From positions 372,001-436,000 of the forward strand of contig JAGKQI010000075.1 in the NCBI GenBank assembly GCA_018806915.1: a DNA stretch of 64,000 bases. Direction: 5' to 3'. This document shows, piece by piece, positions 23,538 to 35,206 of the stretch. The position numbers and the translations under genes are program-made. The first letter of the stretch is position 1. Every line of letters starts with the position of its first letter. The DNA comes from Phytophthora colocasiae (taxonomy: Eukaryota; Oomycota; Peronosporomycetes; Peronosporales; Peronosporaceae). The notes under the pieces were generated by a model that was not told the origin of the DNA, did no database searches, and was given only the letters and a program-made list of their open reading frames with translations.

Positions 23538-23695
23538 GCTACATGTAGTTAGGAAGTAATTGATTTAGGGTTAACCACTACCACTTTTTAGTCCAGAAAA
23601 GGTACGTTGTATTTTGGACGAAGACAAGGAACTGTTGAATGGAGGGCCGCGATTCATTTTGGTATTGGACCAAGTGACTAGCAATTAGTAAGGAG

Positions 23696-25186
23696 ATGGC
23701 GCCCAAAAGCTCGAAGAAGAAGTCCAGCAAGACGACTGCGACTGCAACTGCAACGGCTAAGACTGGCAAGATCAAGAAGACCAAGTGAGTGAAGGAAGGA
23801 CGAGCTGTGAGTAGGCTGCGAGTCGTGAGGACTGATGGATGTTGTGCTGATGAGCAGGAAACGTGCGGAGCGTATTGCCAAGGCGAGTCCATACCAGACC
23901 AAAAGCAAACGCAAGGGTACAGCGATTGAGTGGAGAGAGTTGATGTACTTGGAATTAACTGAGGGGTTGCGGCTGTAGATGAAGATGAAGAGGTCGTTGA
24001 GGTCGAAAAGGTGGAGGAGGTCGTCGGGACCGTGAAGGACGAAGACGTTGAGGCTGAGGAGGCTGTGGAAGAGAAGGTCGAGAATGAAAAAGAGGACGAG
24101 AAGATGGAGGAGGAACCGCCCCTTAAATGCCGTGTGTTCGTCCGAAACTTGTCGTGGATTACCAACGCGGAGGATCTGAAGGAGCACATGAAGGCTGCAG
24201 GTCCCGTCGAGTCCGTCCACTTGCACACTTTGAAGGGCCAGTCAGCGGTACGCTCAGTCACACGCCTGTGTTAGTCGTTTACAGTTCTAATTGTATGTAT
24301 CTCAGGGCCGTGGTACCGTCACATTTGAGACCGAGGAGGGGGCAAAGAACGCCATCGCTACACTTCAAGATTCGGAACTGAGAGGACGCAAAATTACCAT
24401 TCGTGAGGATCGTCAAGCCCAACGCCCCCAGCGCCCCCAGCGTAAATACGGCCCCCGCATCTTCGTAGGCAATCTTGCAAATACTGTCCGATGGACGGAC
24501 CTTAAGAAGCACATGAAAAGGGCTGGGAGAGTGGTACATGCTGACAGTAAGACTTGAGTGGCTTGTGGTGGACAAGGGTGTTAACTAACTGGATGTTGTT
24601 GCTTTCAGTTATGGAAGCTACTGGTGGTTGCTCGATGGGAAGTGGTTTTGTGCAGTACACCTTGGATGTGGATCCTGCTAAGGTTATTGCGGAGATGAAT
24701 GACAGTATGCTGGCAGGTCGGCGCCTCATTGTCCACGAGGACAAATCTGGAGAAGTCAGCATTAATCAGCTCACCAGAGGGGTTCGTGACACGCGTGGGC
24801 GTCAAGTTTACGTCGGACCCGTGAGTCTTCTAACCAGATGTATGTAATCTCTCTGTATTGTGCTAATGATCATTTGCTGGTTCTTTTTAGCTACCCCCTA
24901 ACATGCACCGGAAGAAACTGAAGAAGATTTTCAAGGCTTTCGGGCAGGTGGAGCGTGCTGACGTGATTGAGGATAAGATCGGCCGTCATCCTGGATTCGG
25001 TATCGTTCGCTTCGTAACCCCTGCTGGTGCATCGAAGGCAATCGGTGAGTGTGATGTTGTCGCTGTACCGCTATATTTGATTCACTAATGCGGTTTGTGT
25101 GCATCTTTATTATGACAGATAACGTGAACGCCACGGAAATAGAGGGCACCGTGGTTCGGGTGCGCTATGATTTCAAGTCGAAATAG
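23696..25186 (+). CDS. Three-RRM RNA-binding protein
   Basis: Seven exons (23696-23784, 23858-23916, 23979-24247, 24306-24546, 24609-24820, 24891-25044, 25119-25186) join in frame to about 363 residues. The N-terminus is Lys/Ala-rich, then strongly acidic (repeated VE/EE). Three RNA recognition motifs follow: about 100-175 (RNP2 CRVFVRNLSW, RNP1 GRGTVTFETEE), about 188-265 (PRIFVGNLAN), and about 283-360 (RQVYVGPLPP, then GFGIVRFVTP). The layout of basic/acidic tail followed by tandem RRMs resembles nucleolin-like or other nuclear RNA-binding proteins. Specific RNA targets cannot be read from the sequence. The start lies 158 bp after the stop of the WDR62-like gene on the same strand. Confidence 0.85.
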
Positions 25187-25338
25187 AATTGGACAACAAA
25201 GAATTGGAGCTCTGTCATTTGTGTACACGTATTTCACTCGAAAGCTACAATCAAAATGAACACGCAGTAGATTTGATGAAGAGGAAATGCTGTTTACTGT
25301 ACGTGTAAAGCGGTCATTGCTTGGTATCGATTCAATCA

Positions 25339-26298
25339 CTAACACAAGCACGCAATGATAAGTTCCTGGATACCTGGAGGAAGTTCGACCTGGTTGCTGA
25401 TTCCGTTTGCTACTAACTCAACGCGTTCTCGATTGGCTTCAAAGAATTTAGTGGATCGGTAAGCTGTTCATCACTAGGCGTTAAGCCTCGAAATGTATGA
25501 ATGACCATCTTCTTGCTTACCTGTGAGCATGTTGAGAATGTCTAAGCGCTGCCAATCTCGAGCTACATCGATTGGAGTCGCTCCAAGATCGTCAGCCACG
25601 AAGAGATCAACATTTGAACCAAGCAGCAGTTGAACAATATCGTCATGACCATTGCGGCAAGCGCAGTGAAGTGGAGTTTGACCCTTAAACATTATAAAGG
25701 ACAGCATCGCATTATTAGTGGAAAGCATCTTCATTAACCTGTATTGCAATATAGTACCTCATTATCGCGTGATCCAATGCTCGCCTGATGGACCAGGAGT
25801 AGCCGTGCAGCTTCAACTCGACCCCAGGTGCTAGCCGCATGCAGTGCAGTTTTTCCCTAAACAGTTATTTTCAGATAACCAATATTCATCAATAGCGTAT
25901 TAGACGTACATTTTCTTGCTGCTGATCTACATTTGCCCCATTGGTTAGCAGCAGCTCCAGCACTTCAAGACTTTCGTTTTGAGCTGCCATATAAAGCGCA
26001 TGAATTCCATCTTTATCCAGCTCGTCGATGTTTAGCTTTCTGTCGATCCTGGAAAACAATACGCTTAAAACTTTGAAATTTTCAGTGCCGTGCTGAAAAA
26101 AATACTCTTACCAACGTTTTACCACTTCAACTTGGTTGAGTGAAGCAGCGTACACGAAAGCGTCTCGCGGCTGGTAGATTGCTTCTGCCAGAAAGTCCAC
26201 GTGGAAGGACTGTAAAGCAGTGAATTTAGTGCAGCATTATACTCTCACGACACGAAGAGCCCAACCTTAGCTGGCGGAGTATCGTAACGTGCCCACAT
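25339..26298 (-). CDS. Small ankyrin-repeat protein
   Basis: Six exons (26298-26266, 26209-26112, 26048-25910, 25856-25758, 25683-25521, 25463-25339), consistent phases, about 218 residues. At least four ankyrin repeats are visible: DAFVYAASLNQVEVVKR, GIHALYMAAQNESLEVLELL, GKTALHAASTWGRVEAARLL and GQTPLHCACRNGHDDIVQLL. The last is followed by a partial repeat and a short C-terminal helix. The ATG at 26298 is the first in frame after an upstream stop; the first exon is only 33 bp. It is divergent from the RAP1-like gene with 136 bp between starts, which includes a 26-bp tandem repeat. Function unknown; presumably protein binding. Confidence 0.8.
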
Positions 26299-26310
26299 TG
26301 GTTTGTCGTT

Positions 26311-26406
26311 AACTTGAAATTCATCATCATTTTCTTAACTTGAAATTCATCATCATTTTCCTAACTTGAAATTCATTATCATTTTCTTAACTTGAAATTC
26401 ATCATT
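26311..26406. repeat. 26-bp tandem repeat in a divergent promoter, about 3.7 copies
   Basis: Units beginning AACTTGAAATTCATCATC repeat every 26 bp with one or two changes. They fill most of the 136 bp between the start codons of the ankyrin gene (minus) and the RAP1-like gene (plus), so they may contain regulatory sites shared by both. Confidence 0.85.
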
Positions 26407-26434
26407 CGTTGAAAATCTCAGTTAGGGTTTGAAC

Positions 26435-27727
26435 ATGGCGGCGCTCTTCCGCGGTCTCAAGTTCTACCTTACGCGGACGCTTGAGCGTGATACAGCTGAT
26501 AAAGTGCAGGGTCTCATTGAGAAACATGGCGGGGTCGTGTCTGCCTCACCTGTAGGCGCCATGCAGCTTGTGGACTATGAAAAACTGGACTCAAGACGTC
26601 CCGAATGGGTCTCTATCGACTTCATCGAGGAATCAGTCGCCTCTGGAACACTGCAGGACCCGAAAAAGTACTCGGGTCTCGTCTTCAATAGCAAACCCAT
26701 CCAGTTGAAAACCAAAACACGGGCTCAATACTCATCTGAGGATGACGCTCGACTGCTACATTTCGCCAAACTTCGTGGCTGGAAGTCAATGAATTCAATG
26801 CCACCGAGCACCTGGAAAGATGCAGAGAGTGAACAGGTGACCAACCACTCGTGGCAGAGCATGTACGAGCACTTTAAGAAGAAGTTGCAGAATAAAACAC
26901 CCAAGGAGCAACGTGCTATCATGGCTAAAGCCGTGGTTATTATTCGGACGAGACTCCGGAGCCAAGCAGCTGTGGAAGAGGAGAAACAAGAAGAAGATGC
27001 ACCAGTAGAAGCTGCCAGTCCGACACCAGCTGAAATTGCTCGTGAGGCGCCACCTACACCGGCTACGAGCTCCCCACCACGGAACCAGAAGGGAAAAAAG
27101 GCACGACAGAAACGAAAACGAGCGGTGGAATCCAGTCCAGATGATGAAGAAGAGGTGGAAAGAATCGATGATGATTCTCTTCAAGTCCCAGGGATCAATT
27201 TTAGAAGCGCGTGGACGGAGGTGGCGCTGGATCCACGTAGAAGAAAATATCTGCTACCCCTTTTTCAGGATTCAAAGGAAAAACGTTTCCGTGAAAACGT
27301 ATCAGACACTGATGAGCCAGTTGAAAACAATGAACCCCCGACAGAAGTTCCAGAAATCGAAGACAACACGGATAGTAATGGTGAAGAACAACCGGTGAGG
27401 GAGGTGAACGCGCAGTTTGCTACAGAGACGGAAACGGAGAAATTCATTTGTCAACTCCAGCTCGAGACGAACCAGGACACGAGTTGTGTTGTACAGGCTC
27501 TGTATTACTGCAGCGGCGACATGAATATGGCGCAGGCTTTCCTGAAGGGAGCATCACCGGCGGGCATGTGGTCCCCTGACGATGATCTCTTGCTAGTGAG
27601 CTTAGTGGCTGACGAGAATATTAATCGTTCAGCAGTCGCAGCTGCTGTGGCTCGTGGGGACTTCGAGTCCATGCAAACACCTCGCGAGACGGATAAAATT
27701 TTGGCTCGAGTTCAATTTTTGCGGTGA
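26435..27727 (+). CDS. RAP1/TERF2IP-like telomere protein (BRCT, Myb-like, C-terminal domain)
   Basis: Single-exon gene, about 430 residues from the ATG at 26435. An N-terminal BRCT-like domain spans about 1-85 (FRGLKFYLTRTL, GGVVSASPVGA, PEWVSIDFIEES). A Myb/SANT-like domain follows at about 95-160 (YSSEDDARLLHFAKLRGWKS, NHSWQSMYEHFKKKL). A long acidic/basic linker contains a likely nuclear signal (GKKARQKRKRAV). The C-terminal part (about 330-430: FICQLQLETNQDTSCVVQAL, MNMAQAFLKG, WSPDDDLLLVSLV) matches the RCT region of RAP1. In yeast and animals RAP1 binds telomeres or shelterin partners. The architecture is complete, so a telomere role is a good inference. Confidence 0.8.
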   Translation: MAALFRGLKFYLTRTLERDTADKVQGLIEKHGGVVSASPVGAMQLVDYEKLDSRRPEWVSIDFIEESVASGTLQDPKKYSGLVFNSKPIQLKTKTRAQYSSEDDARLLHFAKLRGWKSMNSMPPSTWKDAESEQVTNHSWQSMYEHFKKKLQNKTPKEQRAIMAKAVVIIRTRLRSQAAVEEEKQEEDAPVEAASPTPAEIAREAPPTPATSSPPRNQKGKKARQKRKRAVESSPDDEEEVERIDDDSLQVPGINFRSAWTEVALDPRRRKYLLPLFQDSKEKRFRENVSDTDEPVENNEPPTEVPEIEDNTDSNGEEQPVREVNAQFATETETEKFICQLQLETNQDTSCVVQALYYCSGDMNMAQAFLKGASPAGMWSPDDDLLLVSLVADENINRSAVAAAVARGDFESMQTPRETDKILARVQFLR

Positions 27728-27798
27728 GCCGGTAGTTGTGCGCATTTTTTGAGATCATGTTTTTATTTTCTCGTGAAATAAGAGCTTATGCAGGAGAA

Positions 27799-28825
27799 CT
27801 ACGCACGCCCACCTCGCAATAATTCTTCAAGCGCTTTAAAGAATCTTCGTCTCGCCTACGTCGTAGGTTAGATGACAGAATAATGAAAAAAAAAAGAATA
27901 GCCTACCGTGAATCCTCGGACGTATTTCTGCATACAAATAACTGAGCGCTGAACTTGCATGTAAACCTGGAGCGCATCAGTTTTCGAAGGATTGTTAGGT
28001 ATCGTTTCATGTGGCAATAAGGGGGCTGATGTTGGCACTAGTGGTTCGTTCTCTTTGGCGGTTTTTTGGCAATGATGGTCGGGCATTTTGTCCGAGCGGG
28101 TCGGTTTTGTTGAGCTTTCTGCTGGCCGGGTAGGCAAACTTTGGGTGTGGACTATGGGGTCCTTTGTTTCTTGTTCATGAGCTAATTTGATGCCAGAAGC
28201 TGGTATTGGGGCAACTGATGCCAATATCCGAGAAGCAACGCTGGGCTTTTCAGGTTCTTTGGATTCACGGGCTTCAAAACTTAGTGGTTCCACTTGGTCG
28301 ACGAGTCTGTATTGAACACAGCATCTGGTTAAAGAAGAAGAAGTTGTAGTATGGGTGAAATGTTATCTGCAAGTTTCGTACAGCGGTGATTCAGTTTTCT
28401 CTAAAGTACTCGTTACTTTCAACCCTGCAGCAACAAATGTCAGAAACTGAACGCTCAGTTCACCTAGCTCATACTAACGGTTTTGGAGTCGCTCTCGGTC
28501 TTCAAAAAACCATCTGCAATAGGAAGCTTCAGTTTTAATGAAAGAATTCCACACATACTTTGGTCGTCCTTACTTCATCAGCTTTTGTGATAAAGCAAAG
28601 AGCATTTGCAGCTTTTCCTAAAAAGAATATTCGCATGAGTTTTGATCGCCACGCTGTAGTTGCATGACAATGTTTCCGACTTCTTACTCCTGATGTTGCT
28701 GGCTGCAGTTGAAGCTGCATCACTTTTCTCGCATAATCCTGCAGGCATATTTGTTTACATTTTAATGGATTCCGAAAGAATTCACACAAACTTCGCTGTA
28801 CTGACCAGGACAATGTCGGGGTCAA
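27799..28825 (-). CDS. IQ-motif protein, gene model incomplete
   Basis: The last two exons are clear: about 28304-27900 and about 27859-27799, joined by an intron with GTAGGC donor. They encode a Ser/Thr/Pro-rich segment, then an IQ-like calmodulin-binding motif (VQRSVICMQKYVRGF) and a short basic helix ending FKALEELLRGGRA. Upstream, other minus-strand pieces up to about 28825 show a second IQ-like stretch (QKICLQDYARKVMQLQ-like, exact residues KQICLQDYARKVMQLQ), but the exon borders are uncertain. Calmodulin-binding cytoskeletal or trafficking proteins often have this pattern. No specific family recognised. The start codon is not determined. Confidence 0.5.
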
Positions 28826-29051
28826 GGGTGTTCAAATCCACTTGAGCAAGTGAACTCATCGACGCTGAACGTGATCTTCGCAAAGATGGCATCATGGAAG
28901 CGGAGCGGGGAATCGTCATCGCAATAGATTGCTAGATTGCTAACTTGGTGAAGTACTAATTTTGATTTTAGCATTTTTATCGATAGAAAACCAACGAACA
29001 ACTTTGGTATTATTAATACGGAAATAAAATGTATTGAAAATGTAGGGCATT

Positions 29052-29927
29052 TCAAACATTGGAGTCCGACTCCACTGGTTGGGTGCTATACATAGTACCA
29101 GCCTTGAAATTCATAGTTTTTACGATGGATATTCCTTGTTCGACATGCTTCAGCGTGGCTTCAAAACTCCGACTCGGATAATTGCAGATCAGCATCTGGA
29201 AAGAGTGATTTGAGCGTCTCCAGCGTAAGTACGGTCGATGAAGCGTTCGGATTATTTAAGAGTTTTTTATGCAGGGCCATTGCTAGTAGAGTGGATCTAT
29301 CACCCGAAAGCGAATCATCATCATCGCTACTGTGTTTGCCCAGAATAACCAAACGAGAATATCAATTGCAAAAGGTCCCTGGTTTCCGAACGAGATAGAA
29401 ATTGTAGGTCTTGCCGATACTTTCGGTGTTACGAATCCGCCAAGTTGGAATTGCAACGTGAGTTGAGTATAGACGTATCCGTCGAGGTCTCCGTTGTAAG
29501 TCAGCACTGAGATGGTCACTTTGTCCGTCGAATTGTCAATCAAGTTGAACTGTTTCCACTCGGCAACTTTATTGGACGCCTCAGTTGCGTTTAGGCTGAA
29601 AGGAAGAAGCTCTTTGCTCCATTCCTCAGAAGTGTAACCATCATCAGATTCGTACATGTGACAATACCGCTTGAGCAATCCCTCTTTACCACACACCACG
29701 AGTGATTTCCTGTACACCTCAATCACTACACCGCCCAACCCTTTGTTGAACAAACCGATACGCGCGTAGTCCTTAGATGCCAAATTATACCCGTTTTGGT
29801 CCTGGGCAGTGGTGGATAAACCTAAATTTTTTTTATTCGGATTAGGTTCTAGGTTCTTCAGCAGGTTTAAACTATAAAACCTAATCCGAATTCCACCTGG
29901 TTCGCGGACTGATGGAGAACAGGTCAC
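29052..29927 (-). pseudogene. Polycystin-like channel pseudogene, pore region deleted
   Basis: The minus strand carries the extracellular (TOP/polycystin) domain also found in the two plus-strand copies downstream: DQNGYNLASKDYARIGLFNK, LTYNGDLDGYVYTQLTLQFQ. It then jumps, with a frameshift, to the cytoplasmic tail (SSTVLTLETLKSLFPDADLQL). Helices 2-6 and the pore loop are missing. The 5' part including the first helix is also lost, ending at a 14-bp inverted repeat (29835-29891). It is therefore a deleted paralogue in inverted orientation relative to the copies at 30836 and 33160. Confidence 0.85.
29835..29891. repeat. 14-bp inverted repeat at a breakpoint
   Basis: ATTCGGATTAGGTT (29835-29848) and its exact reverse complement (29878-29891) flank 29 nt. 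It marks the 5' limit of homology of the inverted polycystin-like copy. Confidence 0.85.
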
Positions 29928-30835
29928 ACAGTTTACATGGTGCCGTTGTAGTCATTATTCTTCCCTGGCGCGTCTGAAGCGAGTCGCTGAAGGGCCCAGT
30001 GAGTGAATATTGGCACATTGAGCAGGTGTAGACTGTGAACAACGTACCCTCAGCAATTCACAAGCCAGAAGTCTGTTAACTAGCGTTAAGTGCACCGTAC
30101 TTCCACAGAAAAAAAATGTTTTGGGTTCCTGCTTGACAAGGAGGAAATCGAGAACTGAAGACATCACGTTCATGTTTTAGCTCGGTCGCATCGGTTGAGT
30201 GCGCTTCATGATTGTATGCCTGGTTCACATTCGATGCGATGAAGGCAACAACGCGTTGTTGCCTTATAACGGACAGTGATTCTCGTGCAAGTTTACGTTA
30301 ACTGTTGACAGGGACTGCAGGTTCTTGAAAACCGACGTTTTATTTTGCATTGCAGCTGGCGGAGGTTACAAAATACCGGTACCTGGAACATCGCAGATGC
30401 GATGGTGAAGTACATGTAGGAGTTAGGAAACCACTGAAGCTCGACGGGTGGAGCTAATCAGTGAGGTAGAGTACATTTTACCTACTTTAACTCAATAGAC
30501 TGGGTTACCAGAAAGCGCCGATCTCTTTCTCGGAAAAATAGTCAATTTATTTAGGATAAATTGCTTTCTCGGAAAAATAGTCAATTTATTTAGGATAAAT
30601 TTGCGCTAGCCTGCTACATCGCCCTGAACAATTAAACAAAGTTCCGTTCCTGCTTCTTCTTAAATGTTTTTAACAGCAATGAAGTGCTACACTGCTGTCC
30701 ACTTATTGATGCGACCGAGCTGAAACGGATAACCAACAAATGTAACTACACAAACGTGTTGTCCGTGGTCCTTGTGCCACCTCACTTCTCGATTCTCCAT
30801 CACTTTATCACACGGGAATTACCAGCTTACTTGAA
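29928..30835. other. Intergenic region with a tandem duplication
   Basis: No gene seen. The plus-strand polycystin-like copy that follows has its promoter here. Confidence 0.45.
30525..30602. repeat. Perfect tandem duplication, 39-bp unit
   Basis: The unit starting CTTTCTCGGAAAAATAG at 30525 is repeated exactly from 30564. The two copies are adjacent and AT-rich. Confidence 0.9.
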
Positions 30836-32753
30836 ATGGAAAGTTTACAACCGTTAGACATCGACGTGAGTGAGACTACACCCAACAGTGAACGACGAAC
30901 GAAAGCTGACGTCTCATCTCGCACTATCACTTTCCAAGCCGCTAAAGTTGCTCTCGACCACGATTTCATAATTATGAGCTCGGTGGGGCGAATTATCTAT
31001 TTGACAATCTACTTTTCGTTGTTCTTAAACATGCTGTTCACTCACATCCCAACAGCTCGGATGTACGAACAGTCTTACGCAGTCTCGTCAATACTGGCAA
31101 CATCAGGAAGTGATACAGTCACGCCCAATTCCCCCATGAAATTCTTTAACATCGCTCAACTCGGCGATGTCTACGACTGGCTCAACAATTCCTTCGTTCC
31201 GGCTGTATTTGTGACCAAGGACCAGAACGGATACGAATTGGCATCGGAAGACTACGCGCGTATCGGTTTGTTCAACAAAGGGATAGGTGGTGTGTTGATT
31301 CAGGTTTTTCGGAAATCTGTTGTGAACTGTACAATAAAGGGGTCTCTTTTGAAACTCTATCCACGTTGTCATGAGCGCCTTTACGATGACCAGTACACCG
31401 ATGCGGAATACAAAGACGACTTGCTCCCTTTCAGCTTTAACACTACTGAGGCATCAAAGAAAATCACTGGGTGGAAAGAAGCCAACTTGATCGATAACGC
31501 GACGGACAGAGTGCTGATCTCAGTGCTGACTTACAACGGAGAGCTTAAAGGATACGTCTGCGCACGGCTCTCGCTACACTTCCAGCTGGGAGGCTTCATC
31601 AAACCAGATCTCTCTGCAAGACCAATTCCCTTCCGTACGGCGGAAAGAGGAGCTCTATGGCAGCTGATGTTTTCGTTGGGATATGGTGGGGAATGACTAT
31701 GACATGGATGTTTGTCCGTGGTTACAAGGTTTGGAAGAAAAAAACAAAGGCAGTTATTAGCACGCTTGCTCTTCATCTCCTTGATTTTTGTCACTCATCG
31801 GGTGTGGTTATCTTCTACGTTTATTGGATTTTTATCGGGAAATGGCTAATTGCTGGTGAGTTTCACACATCTCTTTGGAAAATCGCAGACCCAAAGACCA
31901 TTGCGCCGGGACCGGAAGGCAATAAAGATGTCTTCAATGCTATCGACCACCTATTGTGGATAGGTGATTGCACGGTTGTTCTACGAGTGCTTGGAGCCGC
32001 AATACTTCTTTTGTTCGGTATCCAGATACTGGGAAGCTTCACTTTCCACCCACAGCTCAATATCCTTACACGCACCCTTGGAAATGCATTGAAGCAATTT
32101 CGAGCCTTCTTCGTCGTCTTCGTTGCGATATTTGCAACTTTTACCTCAATCGGGTGCATGATATTCGGAGATCGAGTTGAAGAGTTTTCGTCACTGTACT
32201 TCTCCATTACTTCCTGCCTTAACATGCTGTTTGGCCAGTTTGATTACGGCATAATTAATGATTTTCAGTTTGCTTTCGCCTTCGTTTGGATCTACCCATG
32301 CTCGTAGTGAGTATTGTCCTGATGAACATGATGCTAGCTATCGTGTTAGATGCCTATGATGAGGTCAGGAAGGCCAGCTACAACGAAACGTCGAACAGGG
32401 ATCTCGCTAACCACATAGCACTGATGACCTGGGAGATGATCTGTGAGCTATCCCTGACGTTCAAGGCACGATCTGTACTTTGTCGTGGAAAGATCAGGTC
32501 GAGTCTATTACAACGGGCACTCAGGAAAAAGCTCAAGCATAACCCGAACGCTTCATTGACCGTACTTACGCTGGAGACGCTCAAGTCACTTTTTCCTGAT
32601 GACGATCTGCAATTGTCCGAGTCGGAGTTTCAAGCCACACTCAAACACATCGAACAAGGAATATCTATCGTAAAAGCTATGAATTTCAAGGCTGGTAGGA
32701 TGGATTCGTTAGATATCCTGCCCTCAGAAGAATCCCTGGACTCCAAAGTTTGA
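30836..32753 (+). pseudogene. Polycystin-like (PKD2-type TRP) channel pseudogene, copy 1
   Basis: Reads from the ATG at 30836 through the first helix (IIYLTIYFSLFLNMLF), the extracellular domain (MYEQSYAVSSILA, LASEDYARIGLFNK, GYVCARLSLHFQLGG), the remaining helices and pore region (FRAFFVVFVAIFATFTSIGC, FSSLYFSITSCLNMLFGQFD), and the cytoplasmic tail. PKD2-type channels conduct cations, often in flagellar or endomembranes. Two single-base shifts break the frame: near 31640 (before AADVFVGIWWG) and near 32290 (after FVWIY). The otherwise complete length (about 640 codons) and the clean alignment to copy 2 suggest recent inactivation, or base-calling errors in the assembly. Confidence 0.85.
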
Positions 32754-33159
32754 AGTACAAAGCAATGGATACGGAACGTACATATCTAATGAGGAACCAT
32801 TTTCCACCATAATGCGAACGAATTGTACGCATTTTTTTCCGTGTGTTAATACAACTACACCCTACACTGCACATCGGTCATCACGAATCCTAATCCTTAG
32901 TTAGTTGACTTTGGTTTCGGCTTCATTAAATAGAGTTCTTTTGGCAAATGTTTGGTGCAGTTTCATTTCTTGGTTCAATGAGGTGGGCGTCTTTCCTATT
33001 CCTAAATTCGAGTGCAGAAAGTAAAACTAGAGACTGATGGTGTAGCTGCGACCGAGCAGAAACGGATGAAGCGGCTGCCAATGTAACTACAGGAGTGCGT
33101 TGATCATGTGCATGGACACTTCTCTATTTCCCAGCACTTGAAATTTACAAGATATCACT
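32754..33159. other. Spacer between tandem channel copies
   Basis: No gene seen. The part just before 33160 resembles the region before copy 1 in composition and wording (for example GCTGCGACCGAGC near 33045), consistent with a tandem duplication that included the promoter. Confidence 0.5.
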
Positions 33160-34954
33160 ATGGTAGAGACTTTACAACCTTTGGATGTCGTCGTTAGAGA
33201 GATCACGCCTGACGACGGCGAACGAGAGAAGAAAGAAGAGAATCCAATCACTTTCAAAGATGCTAAAGAAGTGCTAGACAACGACCTAACATTCATGCGT
33301 TCTGTGGGGCGAATTGTATTCTCAGTAATCTACTTCGTGTTCTTTACCGGCGTGCTGTTCACCCACATCCCAACAGCTCGGATGTACGAACAAGCTTATG
33401 CAGTCTCGTCAATACTGGCAACATCAGGAAGTGATACAGTCACGCCCAATTCCCCCATGAAATTCTTTAACATCGCTCAACTCGGTGATGTCTACGACTG
33501 GCTCAACAATTCCTTTGTTCCGGCTGTATTTGTGACCAAGGACCAGAACGGATACGAATTGGCATCGGAAGACTACGCGCGTATCGGTTTGTTCAACAAA
33601 GGGCTGGGTGGTGTGTTGATTCAGGTGGTCAGCAAAGCCGTAGTGGAGTGTGATGCTGAGGGATCTCTTTATAATTACCCGCAACGCTACGGAGGCATCC
33701 AATAGAGTCTCTGGGTGGAAAGAAATGAACATGATTGACAATTCGACGGACACAGTGTTCATCACAGTGCTGACATACAACGGGGAGCTCGAAGGATACG
33801 TGTACACGCTGCTCACGCTGCAATTCCAACTCGGTGGCTTTATTAAACCAGACTTATCGACAAGACCAATGATTTCCACCGCGTACGGAAAGCAGAGTTC
33901 TTATGCGGCCGATATTTTCGTTTTGATCTGGTGGACAATGGCGGTAATGTGGGCGCTCCCCAGTCTCTACAAGCTATGGAAGAAAGACAAGCGCCCCTCA
34001 CGACAAGAATTGTTCTTAAGATTGTTTAATCTGTTCAGCGTTGAAGCAGTCGTATGTGCGTTCTACTCGATTTGGGCTACCATCGTGAGTCTTTTGAATG
34101 ATGAATTCTTCCAAGACTCCCTCTGGAACATCGCCGACCCGAAAGCCATCGATATCGATGAAGAAGATATTCGCAATGTCATCGGCTATCTAATGTGGAT
34201 CGCTGATCGCACAGTCGCACTCCGAGTGGTTGGGGCCATAGTGATTGCTTTGATCGGACTTCAAATTCTGAATCGATTTCGATTCCATCCTCAGCTAAAC
34301 ATTCTCACCCGCACAGTTGGAAATGCACTAAAGCAGTTCGGAGCCTTCTTCGTTGTCTTTATTGTGATCTTTGCAACGTTCACGATCATTGGATGCATGA
34401 TTTTTGGAGATCGTGCTGAGGAGTTCTCGTCACTGGAGAACTCGATGGCGTCCTGCATTAATATGCTCTTCGGAGAGTTTGATTTCGATGCAATCAAGGA
34501 TCTCCAGTTTTCTGTGGCTTTCTTCTGGATCTACATGATCGTAGTCAGCATCGTGCTGATGAACATGATGCTAGGTATTGTGCTAGACGCCTATGGGGAA
34601 GTCAGCAAAGCAAGCTATAACAAGTCATCGAATAGAGAACTCGCCAACCGCATCGCGTCGATGACCTGGGATATGGCCTGCGAGATATACCTCATGCTCA
34701 AGCCGCGAGCTGTACTTTGTCATGGCAAGATCAGGCCACGCCTACTAGCTCGAGCTCTGAGGAAAAGACTCAGAGATCAACCGGCTGCTTCATCCACTGT
34801 ATTTACGATGGATTCGCTAAACTCACTATTTCCTGGTAGAGATCTTCAACTGACAGTGGAGGGATATAACGCCACGAAAAAGCATATTGAGGATGGAATA
34901 CCCATCGTAGAAGCTTTAAAATCCGGGGAAGCGGACTCCAAAAAGGAAGAGTAG
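33160..34954 (+). pseudogene. Polycystin-like (PKD2-type TRP) channel pseudogene, copy 2
   Basis: Tandem paralogue of the copy at 30836, about 600 codons. The N-terminus, first helix (FSVIYFVFFTGVLF) and the first part of the extracellular domain are in one frame. After GSLYNYP near 33675 the sequence jumps to NATEASNRVSGWK in another frame. Compared with copy 1 about 25 residues are missing at this point, so a deletion of roughly 75 bp caused the frameshift. The rest is open to 34954 and has the ion-channel core (FGAFFVVFIVIFATFTIIGC, FSSLENSMASCINMLFGEFD, WIYMIVVSIVLMNMMLGIVL) and tail. The core lacks any further defect. Confidence 0.85.
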
Positions 34955-35206
34955 TGCGGTTTACGGCTCATTTTAACTCAAAACTGAGTAATTTTTCATT
35001 CATCTCTATCGCCATGCAAGTAGCAGGCAGTTCTCAAGACTGTCACTGGTATCGCAATAGTGCATAAGACGAGCCTTCAGCTGACGTTCCTTCAAATATT
35101 CCACGCGCCCTGCGTCTATAATGCGCTTGCACTTCCGTCCTAGCACAGCACGGTCATCTTTGCTATAGATTTCCAACATTTGCACAAAAAGTTAGCAGGA
35201 GCTAAC

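Noticed and set aside
26429..26434. Two extra residues at the RAP1-like N-terminus.
   Set aside because: They depend on a TTG start; ATG at 26435 is the natural start.
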